Shown one piece after another: positions 42,812 through 49,574 of a DNA stretch of 60,388 bases (its first letter is position 1; every line of letters begins with the position of its first letter). The stretch is from positions 1-60,388 of the forward strand of contig CALMZQ010000130.1 of assembly GCA_937870915.1 (NCBI GenBank), read 5' to 3'. The position numbers were made by a program, and so were the translations under genes. The notes beneath the pieces were generated by a model, which saw nothing but the letters and a program-made list of their open reading frames with translations, was not told the DNA's origin and did not search any database. Source of the stretch: an uncultured Ignavibacteria bacterium. Lineage in GTDB: Bacteria > Bacteroidota > Ignavibacteria > Kapaibacteriales > Kapaibacteriaceae.

Positions 42812-45472
42812 ATGTGTATGATGCAGCGATTGGTGACGGTCTGTGTCGGCGCTTTACTACTGTTTGCGCAAGGTCAGGCCGCAGCATCGAACTCGGAGTT
42901 GTATCTCTTTGGCGTGACCATAGAGTCAACTGTATCGGCGGATGAAGATTCGCGCGGGGACATCCTGGAGGATCCTAGGAAGATCCGGATCCTTAACCTT
43001 GGAAAGGTCATCAACCACAAAGGTCTGGACTACGGTCCAACCATCAGTGCTGATGGCAAGACACTCTACTATGTGTCGAACCGCCAAGGTAGTCGCGTAA
43101 CGAAGGATGGCGACTTCTCGCACGACTTCTGGTCGGCGAAGAAGGAGAACAACCTCGACACGATCTTCTCATCGCCTGTAAACATCGACACTGTCGATGC
43201 AGGCGTGAATACGATCATGAACGAAGGGGTTGCCTCGATCGCTGCCGATCGTCAGACACTGTACTTCACCGGATGTAATCGTCCGGACGGTCTTGGTGAC
43301 TGCGACATCTACGTTGCCGAGATCGAGGGAGACCGTTGGTCAAAGCCACGTAACCTTGGTCGTACAGTGAACTCAGAATATTGGGACTCACAGCCAACGA
43401 TTACTCCAGACAAGTCACGTCTGTACTTCTCTTCGAATCGCCCATCACCAACAAACCCTGATGGCGAGGGTGATGACGATATCGACATCTGGTATTGTGA
43501 TTGGGATGATGACCTCGGTGAATGGAAAGCGGCCAAGAACATGGGCCCTGAAGTGAATACCTCTAAGCAGGAAGTTTCTCCGTTCATTGGTTCCGACGGC
43601 TATACACTCTTCTTTGCATCGAATGGTCTCCTCCCAAACATGGGCGGATTGGACTTCTATCGCACAAAGAAGACAGGCGAAAAGGAACGCGACGGTCGGG
43701 AAAAGTGGTCGAAACCAGAGCAACTTCCTGCTCCAATCAACACGAATCAAGATGAGCAGTTCATTTCGCTGCCAGCCTCTGGCGACGTGCTGTACTTCTC
43801 CTCACGCCGTACAGACATCAGTGGATTCCAGGGAGACCTCGACGTCTTTATGGCCTTCATTCCGTCGTACTTCCGCGCTGTGAACGTCATCGTTAATGTC
43901 ATCGATGAGTGTACGGGGCAAAACATCCCGGCTACCGTAACGTTCCGCAATAACAAAACGGCACGTACCCAAAAGGACAGTGTCGATCAGCAACGCACAG
44001 AGAATAATCTCATTGTTAGCAATGATGATTATGGAACTGGTGCAACACGCGAAGATTCCACAACCCTCACAGTAACGGCGTTCTCGCCGAATTACGGTGA
44101 GCGTTCGATCATGATCAATGTGAAGGATCCGGGCAAGACAACAAATGCCTCGGAAGCGAATCAACAGACAGAGATCCGTAAGACCATTACCCTTGGTCAG
44201 CGTCCGGTCCTGAGCGCAGAAATGGAATTCTCGCGTTGGGCTAAGAAGCTGAACAACTCGTTCAAGGGTCTTGTGATGGAAGAGCGTGCAACGATCCAGC
44301 TCTATCCAATGCTGCCATACGTGTTCTTCGACTTGAATAGCAGCGCTATGCCTAGTCGCTACAAGCTGCTCACATCTTCGCAGACGAATGGCTTCAATGA
44401 TGAGCTCCTACCGGGTGGTACACTCGACAAGTATTACCATGTGCTTAACATCTTCGGCTACCGTCTAAAGAAGTACCCGAATGTTAAAGTTGAGTTGGTT
44501 GGTTGCGTTGACGAAAAGAACGAGGACAAAAACTCGTCACTTCCAAAAGAACGTGCTCAACTCGTCTATGACTACCTCAAGAATGTATGGGGTATCTCCG
44601 AAGACCGCATGAAGGTAACTGCTCGTGGCTGGCCGGAACTACGTTCTAATCCAAACGACACCTTTGGTATCGTTGAAAACCGCCGTACAGAGCTTCGCTT
44701 CTCTGGCGGTACAGCAGACGATCTCTGGGAGGTTCAACGCCCAATCTTGGACAATGACCCAACCGTTTCTCCAGATCCTGACCAGATGACGTGGATAATG
44801 AAGAACGGCATTGATGCCGGCATTGTTGCTTCCCGCCGCATCGAAGTGTTCCGTAATGATCGTCCATGGAACGTGCTGAAGGAAGTTGGAACAACAGATC
44901 CATCCAAGCAATGGGATTGGACCAATACGGACATGGAGTATCCGCTTGAAAAGGGTGCGGCAGGAACAGCTGAGATTAACCTCAACCCTTACAAGGCAGT
45001 TCTCGTTGTAACCTCAAAGAACGGCCAAGAATGTAAGTCGGACACAGTTACGATTCCCGTTAAGCGTATCTCGTCAAAGTCGATCGGAGTTGACAAGGGC
45101 GCAGAATCAACCCTTGAAAAGTACAACCTGATCCTCTTCAAGTTTGACTCACCGGAAGCCGGCGAACTCAACGAGCGTATCATGTCTACGTGGGTATTCC
45201 CACGCGTGAAGAAGTCCTCTGTGATCAGCATTGACGGTCACACGGACGTTGTTGGTCTGGATACGCGCAATAAGAAGCTCTCTGAAGACCGTGCCCGCAC
45301 GGCTGAGAACTTCATCAAGAAGCGCACATCGGACTTTAAGGAACTCAACACACGTGGTACCGGCGAAGAAGAACCGCTATACTCGAATGAACTTCCTGAA
45401 GGACGTTTCTTCAATCGTACGGTTCAGGTGAAGATCGAAACGCCACTTATCGATGCTGAACTCGGCGAATAG
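42812..45472 (+). CDS. PD40-propeller protein with two OmpA-like domains
   Basis: 886 residues with signal peptide (QRLVTVCVGALLLFAQGQAAAS). Residues about 80-350 form WD40-like PD40 repeats (YGPTISADGKTLYYVSNRQG, QPTITPDKSRLYFSSNRPS, SLPASGDVLYFSSRRTDISG). A carboxypeptidase-regulatory-like stretch follows (VNVIVNVIDECTGQNIPATVTF). A first OmpA-like domain (about 505-630) has VELVGCVDEKNEDKNSSLPKERAQLVYDYL and ENRRTELRF. A second (about 765-880) has ISIDGHTDVVGLDTRNKKLSEDRARTAENF and FFNRTVQVKI. The single-domain relatives (PorE-like) link T9SS to peptidoglycan; a similar wall-anchoring role is inferred. Met 1, 3 or 4 may be the start. Confidence 0.85.
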   Translation: MCMMQRLVTVCVGALLLFAQGQAAASNSELYLFGVTIESTVSADEDSRGDILEDPRKIRILNLGKVINHKGLDYGPTISADGKTLYYVSNRQGSRVTKDGDFSHDFWSAKKENNLDTIFSSPVNIDTVDAGVNTIMNEGVASIAADRQTLYFTGCNRPDGLGDCDIYVAEIEGDRWSKPRNLGRTVNSEYWDSQPTITPDKSRLYFSSNRPSPTNPDGEGDDDIDIWYCDWDDDLGEWKAAKNMGPEVNTSKQEVSPFIGSDGYTLFFASNGLLPNMGGLDFYRTKKTGEKERDGREKWSKPEQLPAPINTNQDEQFISLPASGDVLYFSSRRTDISGFQGDLDVFMAFIPSYFRAVNVIVNVIDECTGQNIPATVTFRNNKTARTQKDSVDQQRTENNLIVSNDDYGTGATREDSTTLTVTAFSPNYGERSIMINVKDPGKTTNASEANQQTEIRKTITLGQRPVLSAEMEFSRWAKKLNNSFKGLVMEERATIQLYPMLPYVFFDLNSSAMPSRYKLLTSSQTNGFNDELLPGGTLDKYYHVLNIFGYRLKKYPNVKVELVGCVDEKNEDKNSSLPKERAQLVYDYLKNVWGISEDRMKVTARGWPELRSNPNDTFGIVENRRTELRFSGGTADDLWEVQRPILDNDPTVSPDPDQMTWIMKNGIDAGIVASRRIEVFRNDRPWNVLKEVGTTDPSKQWDWTNTDMEYPLEKGAAGTAEINLNPYKAVLVVTSKNGQECKSDTVTIPVKRISSKSIGVDKGAESTLEKYNLILFKFDSPEAGELNERIMSTWVFPRVKKSSVISIDGHTDVVGLDTRNKKLSEDRARTAENFIKKRTSDFKELNTRGTGEEEPLYSNELPEGRFFNRTVQVKIETPLIDAELGE

Positions 45473-45496
45473 TTGCCGTGTACATAGAATTTGATC

Positions 45497-45523
45497 AAGC
45501 GCCCGACCTTTCGTCGGGCGCTT
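45497..45523 (+). terminator. Rho-independent terminator
   Basis: AAGCGCCCGAC (45497-45507), loop CTTTC, GTCGGGCGCTT (45513-45523), then TCTGTTT. It follows the tandem-OmpA gene, only 19 nt before the lgt start. Confidence 0.88.
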
Positions 45524-45542
45524 TCTGTTTACATTCGCATCT

Positions 45543-46343
45543 ATGATAGAATGGAATGTTGACCCAACGATCTTCACACTCGGCCCGCTATCTCCGCGCT
45601 GGTACGGTGTCCTCTTTGCAACTGCCTTTCTATTGAGCTACCAAGTGATGAAGAAGATCTTCCTCACGGAGAAGAAGGAGCTCAAGGATCTCGATCTCCT
45701 TACGATCTATATGATCGCCGGCACGATATTGGGCGCGCGCTTAGGCCACGTGCTCTTCTATGAGCCGGAGATTGTGTTGAACAACCCATTTGAACTCTTC
45801 GCCATTTGGCATGGCGGACTAGCCAGCCATGGCGGTGCCTTGGGCATCATCACAGGCTTGTGGTTGTTCCATCGCAAGCGTCGCGGGTATTCGATGACGT
45901 GGCTCTTAGATAGACTCGCTATTGTAGCTGCCCTCTCGGGGATGTGTATCCGAATCGGTAATCTTTTCAACTCAGAGATCGTTGGGCGTCCAACAGATGT
46001 GCCGTGGGCATTCTGGTTTAAACTGAATGACGTGCTTCCTGTATGGCGTCATCCGGCACAGGTCTATGAGGCTGTGCTGTGCCTTGTGATCTTCCTTGGT
46101 CTGTGGCTACTGTATCGCAAGGGAGTTGCCACAGCTACACCGGGACGCTTGTTCGGCATCTTCCTCGTTGTACTCTTCACCGGACGGTTCCTCGTAGAAT
46201 TCCTCAAGGAGCACCAAGTAGAATTTGAGGCATCCCTCCCCATAGATATGGGGCAGATCCTCAGCTTGCCATTTATCGCGGCAGGCGTCTGGTACTTGGT
46301 ACGATCAAACGCGGGCTCTTCACCGTCGGCTTCAGTGCGATAG
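45543..46343 (+). CDS. lgt: Prolipoprotein diacylglyceryl transferase
   Basis: Inner-membrane enzyme that attaches diacylglycerol from phosphatidylglycerol to the lipobox Cys of prolipoproteins, the first step in maturing the many lipoproteins seen in this window. 266 residues with about seven membrane segments. Family motifs: SPRWYGVLFATAF, GARLGHVLFYEP, WHGGLASHGGALGII with the essential His-Gly-Gly region, and MCIRIGNLFNSEIVGRPTD (Lgt signature). A TACATTCG box lies 5 nt before the ATG. The 3' 71 nt overlap the convergent gene. Confidence 0.96.
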   Translation: MIEWNVDPTIFTLGPLSPRWYGVLFATAFLLSYQVMKKIFLTEKKELKDLDLLTIYMIAGTILGARLGHVLFYEPEIVLNNPFELFAIWHGGLASHGGALGIITGLWLFHRKRRGYSMTWLLDRLAIVAALSGMCIRIGNLFNSEIVGRPTDVPWAFWFKLNDVLPVWRHPAQVYEAVLCLVIFLGLWLLYRKGVATATPGRLFGIFLVVLFTGRFLVEFLKEHQVEFEASLPIDMGQILSLPFIAAGVWYLVRSNAGSSPSASVR

Positions 46344-47082
46344 GTTTGTCGATGATCGTGAATCCGCTCACGCTCCTCACGAGACTGTTCACAGACGATG
46401 GATCCTTGGTTGTTGCCCTTGCTGTGTAGATCGTGTTGTTTGCCTGCACGTACTTTACGCACACCGTTTGTTGCGTGATTGGATCGCGATACCAAATCAT
46501 GGCCGTCTTCGAAGCAGAGTCAATTCGTGATGTAGCCTTGGTTCCGGACCGTTGGAGAGAATCAAGCAGTCTGTGTACAAGTCGGTCTAGGTCGTTCGTA
46601 CGAGACGCTGCTTCCATCTTAACGGTGATCTCGCTGCCATCATTGGCTGAAAGCCTCTGCATACCATCCTGCATGCGCTCTACCGTCCAGGCAGAAGGCC
46701 TGTCACTCGATAGCACAAATCCCGATGCCGTGTCGATGAAGTTCTGTCCCGAGAATGCACCATCAGTCTTTACGCCCGGAATAGTCTTAAGCGCACTGTC
46801 GGAGATGGTACCCGTCGTTAGAGACACACTATCACCAAACGCCTTTACGCTCTCTGATGACGTACCGAGCTGTGTGGTGATGGGTTGTTCTAGTGTTACT
46901 TCCACGCCCTTATCCGTGACTTTCAACGTGCCGCCGCGGTTAGTTACGTTCTGAAAGAAGAGAACAGTGGCTAGCACGCCAACGACCGTTATAGCAGAGG
47001 CAACAATCAACGTACGTTTGGTTTTCTCGCGCTCTACGTGGACCTCATTTGGCAGCACTGGATCGTTGTTGTCAGTAGGCAT
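46273..47082 (-). CDS. Membrane-anchored protein of unknown function
   Basis: 269 residues from the ATG at 47082. A short cytoplasmic N terminus is followed by one transmembrane helix (RTLIVASAITVVGVLATVLFF, about 24-44) and a periplasmic domain of about 215 residues (SGFVLSSDRPSAWTVERMQDGMQRLSANDGSEITVKM and TAMIWYRDPITQQTVCVKYVQANNTIYTARATT). The latter alpha/beta pattern resembles lipoprotein LpqN/PsbP-like folds, but no family is claimed. The last 24 codons overlap the end of lgt on the other strand. Confidence 0.72.
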   Translation of the reverse strand: MPTDNNDPVLPNEVHVEREKTKRTLIVASAITVVGVLATVLFFQNVTNRGGTLKVTDKGVEVTLEQPITTQLGTSSESVKAFGDSVSLTTGTISDSALKTIPGVKTDGAFSGQNFIDTASGFVLSSDRPSAWTVERMQDGMQRLSANDGSEITVKMEAASRTNDLDRLVHRLLDSLQRSGTKATSRIDSASKTAMIWYRDPITQQTVCVKYVQANNTIYTARATTKDPSSVNSLVRSVSGFTIIDKPIALKPTVKSPRLIVPSTRRLPR

Positions 47083-47139
47083 GGAGCCCCCTCGCATATT
47101 TTGAACCGTTCAGCACCGTGAACATACGCCGAAGGGCGT

Positions 47140-47147
47140 TAATTTTG
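47140..47147 (+). promoter_or_regulatory. Candidate -7 box (TAATTTTG)
   Basis: TAnnTTTG match 25 nt upstream of the hydroxyacyl-CoA dehydrogenase ATG (47173). No clear -33 element. Confidence 0.35.
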
Positions 47148-47172
47148 ACGTTCACACCATTAAGGAAATGAA

Positions 47173-48024
47173 ATGTCTGTTCAGAACATCACGGTTATTG
47201 GCGGCGGCACGATGGGCAATGGAATTGCACATGTTGCAGCGCAAAGTGGTTACTCAGTTACTCTGGTAGATGTAAACGATGCAGCCCTTGAGCGGGCTAT
47301 CAAGACCATCACCACAAACTTGGAGCGTCAGGTCAAGAAGGAAACAATCTCAGCTGAAGTTATGGCAGAGACACTGTCTCGCATCACCACAAATACGTCT
47401 CTCGATGCCGGTGCTGCAAATGCAGACTTGGTGATCGAGGCCGCAAGTGAGCGTCTCGAGATCAAGCAACAGATCTTTGCTACGCTTGATAGAGTATGTG
47501 CGCCTCATGCGATTCTCGCATCGAATACATCTTCTATCTCGATCACGGAATTGGCAGGGGGCACAACTCGCGCCGACAAATTCATCGGCATGCACTTCTT
47601 CAATCCGGTCCCTGTGATGAAGCTCTGTGAGATCATCCGTGGACTTGCCACGAGCGATGAAACATATGCACTCATCAAGGCTCTTGCGGAGAAGATGGGC
47701 AAGGTGCCGGTGGAAGTGCAAGACTATCCCGGCTTCATCTCCAATCGCATTCTGATGCCGATGATCAACGAAGCTGTGTATTGTGTGATGGAAGGAATTG
47801 CCTCCGTAGAAGATATCGATACCGTGATGAAGCTTGGTATGGCACATCCAATGGGCCCCCTCACACTTGCTGACTTCATTGGTCTTGATGTATGCTTGTC
47901 CATCATGGAGGTACTGCACAATGGACTTGGTGATTCCAAGTATCGTCCGTGCCCGCTGCTCCGCAAGATGGTTGCTGCAGGACATTTGGGGAGGAAGAGC
48001 GGGAAGGGATTCTATAATTACTAA
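47173..48024 (+). CDS. 3-hydroxybutyryl-CoA (3-hydroxyacyl-CoA) dehydrogenase
   Basis: 283 residues. It oxidises L-3-hydroxyacyl-CoA with NAD, in beta-oxidation or butyrate-type metabolism. The Rossmann loop is [28 protein letters not shown]. The catalytic His is in [18 protein letters not shown], and [49 protein letters not shown] is the C-terminal signature. The length is that of the stand-alone Hbd/PaaH type. It may work with the acyl-CoA dehydrogenase at 30493, although the two are not adjacent. Its TAA stop is the first part of a TAATGAC repeat array. Confidence 0.95.
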   Translation: MSVQNITVIGGGTMGNGIAHVAAQSGYSVTLVDVNDAALERAIKTITTNLERQVKKETISAEVMAETLSRITTNTSLDAGAANADLVIEAASERLEIKQQIFATLDRVCAPHAILASNTSSISITELAGGTTRADKFIGMHFFNPVPVMKLCEIIRGLATSDETYALIKALAEKMGKVPVEVQDYPGFISNRILMPMINEAVYCVMEGIASVEDIDTVMKLGMAHPMGPLTLADFIGLDVCLSIMEVLHNGLGDSKYRPCPLLRKMVAAGHLGRKSGKGFYNY

Positions 48025-48140
48025 TGACAAATGACGAATGACAAATGACAAATGACGGAATGACAGTTATGACAAATGACAAGTGACGAAATGACTCTTA
48101 TGACGTTATGACAACTATGACGTTGTGACGTAGTGACTAC
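48024..48140. repeat. RTGAC short-repeat array (7-9 nt units)
   Basis: About 15 units of ATGAC or GTGAC followed by 2-4 variable bases (atgacaa, atgacga, atgacgga, atgacagtt, gtgacgaa, atgacgtt, atgacaact and so on). It begins at the stop of the upstream gene and runs to the ribosome binding site of the next. Every unit contains a TGA, so all three plus-strand frames are closed. Confidence 0.88.
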
Positions 48141-48211
48141 AGAGAGGTGGACGATGGCAACAATGATGAAAATACTCTTTGTGGTTGCTGTTGTGTGCAG
48201 CATGTACGGGA
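48100..48211 (+). repeat. 112-bp shared leader/signal-peptide cassette, copy 1
   Basis: 110 of 112 bases match 49463-49574 (offset 1363). It spans the last array units, the AGAGAGG ribosome binding site, the ATG at 48154 and 19 codons of signal peptide. Similarity falls off abruptly after the codons for SMYG. Confidence 0.95.
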
Positions 48212-49380
48212 GTCTGTCTGCCCAGTGGAGGACTGTAGAGATACCGGACACCTTATCCACCCTAACGTTTGTGCGGGGACTAGTTCCAGCACCTGACGGC
48301 TCGGTTGTCCTCTTCTCTGACCATCTGTATGATTGGTGGACCTGGGGCGGATTTAAACACACCCGTTGGTTTGCTCGGATACATCGCGTGTATCAAGATG
48401 GAACGGTAAGGCATCTTGGAACATTTTCAAATGGGAACAACGAGAATGAGCCGGGAACGATGTTCTCAAGACTTACCGTTCTTAACGACACGGTCGTCTT
48501 TCAACTAGATGACCAGCATGATGCCGCGCGCCCTACGCGAGTCGGAGTTCTTGATATGGCATCTGACTCGATCTTCGTTTCCGAGGTGTATCCGCGAGTG
48601 TTCTATGTTTGCGATTCGAGGCGAGCGCTAGTCGGCACGTGGAACGGAGGGGTGTCGACTCTGGTTGATATACATACTGGAGAGGTCCGGGGGACACAGT
48701 CCGTTGATGGTGAGATTGTTGGTTTGGGCCCGATCATAGCGAGAAGGGTAGGCAACGATAGTGCTTTCATTGAGAGGACATGCACTTCCGAAAGTGTCGG
48801 ACTACGAGTTCCTTTCTACAAATGGACTTCGTCCTTCGAAATTGGACACACCGGTACTTTCTACCTATATGAACGAGATACTGCCGCTTACCATCAAATA
48901 GTTGGAATCTCGTGGTCCACCGATATGGGAGCTACGTTCAGTAGAGTTGTAAGAGCCGGTTTCATTGAAGAATACTTTGCTATGGCCGATGGTGGTCATG
49001 TGATCCTTTCAAAGCATGCAGAAGGAGCCAAGTATCGAGTATCGTTTGCTGATCGATATGGAGCTACCAAGTACGGCTACTACGTAGCACCTGACACATT
49101 GCGAATTGAGGCAGTTGCCGCAAGAGACCGTGATAACATTGCTCTTGGTGTGAACTGGTACGACTCAACGAATAAAGCACACGTCGGAGTGGTATTCCTT
49201 GATCCATCGGTTTCTGTGAATGAGACACCTACAACGTCAACAACGGATTGCTGGAAGGCCTTTACAACAATTGGTCAATACGTGACTGGTGGAGAGGGGG
49301 CGTTCGATGTGGCTAATCTGGATGGTGGGATGTACATCGTTGTTGAAGGCGGTAAGGCACGGCTGGTGATGAAGCAATGA
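48154..49380 (+). CDS. Secreted protein with T9SS-like C terminus
   Basis: 408 residues from the ATG at 48154 (AGAGAGG at 48141-48147). The signal peptide MATMMKILFVVAVVCSMYGSLSAQ is nearly identical to that of the next gene, but the mature parts differ. The body is beta-rich with propeller-like repeats (GLVPAPDGSVVLFSDH) and one Asp-box-like STDMGATFSRVV. The last 40 residues (GAFDVANLDGGMYIVVEGGKARLVMKQ) look like the end of a type A sorting domain. The function is unknown. Codon use has more A/T than the neighbours, with several AGA/AGG and ATA codons, so recent acquisition is possible. Confidence 0.7.
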   Translation: MATMMKILFVVAVVCSMYGSLSAQWRTVEIPDTLSTLTFVRGLVPAPDGSVVLFSDHLYDWWTWGGFKHTRWFARIHRVYQDGTVRHLGTFSNGNNENEPGTMFSRLTVLNDTVVFQLDDQHDAARPTRVGVLDMASDSIFVSEVYPRVFYVCDSRRALVGTWNGGVSTLVDIHTGEVRGTQSVDGEIVGLGPIIARRVGNDSAFIERTCTSESVGLRVPFYKWTSSFEIGHTGTFYLYERDTAAYHQIVGISWSTDMGATFSRVVRAGFIEEYFAMADGGHVILSKHAEGAKYRVSFADRYGATKYGYYVAPDTLRIEAVAARDRDNIALGVNWYDSTNKAHVGVVFLDPSVSVNETPTTSTTDCWKAFTTIGQYVTGGEGAFDVANLDGGMYIVVEGGKARLVMKQ

Positions 49381-49500
49381 CAGATGACTAATGACTAATG
49401 ACTAATGACGTAATGACGTAATGACGTAGTGACGTTATGACAATTATGACGTTATGACAACAATGACGTTGTGACAACTATGACGTTGTGACGTAGTGAC
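49376..49500. repeat. RTGAC short-repeat array (7-9 nt units)
   Basis: Starts within the stop of the upstream gene: three atgacta heptamers, three atgacgta octamers, then alternating 8- and 9-nt units (atgacgtt, atgacaatt, atgacaaca, gtgacaact). It ends at the ribosome binding site of the next gene. Confidence 0.88.
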
Positions 49501-49574
49501 TACAGAGAGGTGGACGATGGCAACAATGATGAAAATGCTCTTTGTGGTTGCTGTTGTGTGCAGCATGTACGGGA
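49463..49574 (+). repeat. 112-bp shared leader/signal-peptide cassette, copy 2
   Basis: Partner of 48100-48211 with two mismatches: A/G in an array unit, and A/G in the Ile/Met codon 7 of the signal peptide. Confidence 0.95.

Noticed and set aside
46341-46348. TAGGTTTG at the lgt stop as a promoter
   Set aside because: It is formed by the stop codon and following bases on the plus strand. No plus-strand gene starts downstream for about 800 nt.
48024-49500. The RTGAC arrays as CRISPR repeats
   Set aside because: Units are only 7-9 nt with 2-4-nt variable parts. There are no 25-36-nt repeats, no spacers of protospacer length and no cas genes.
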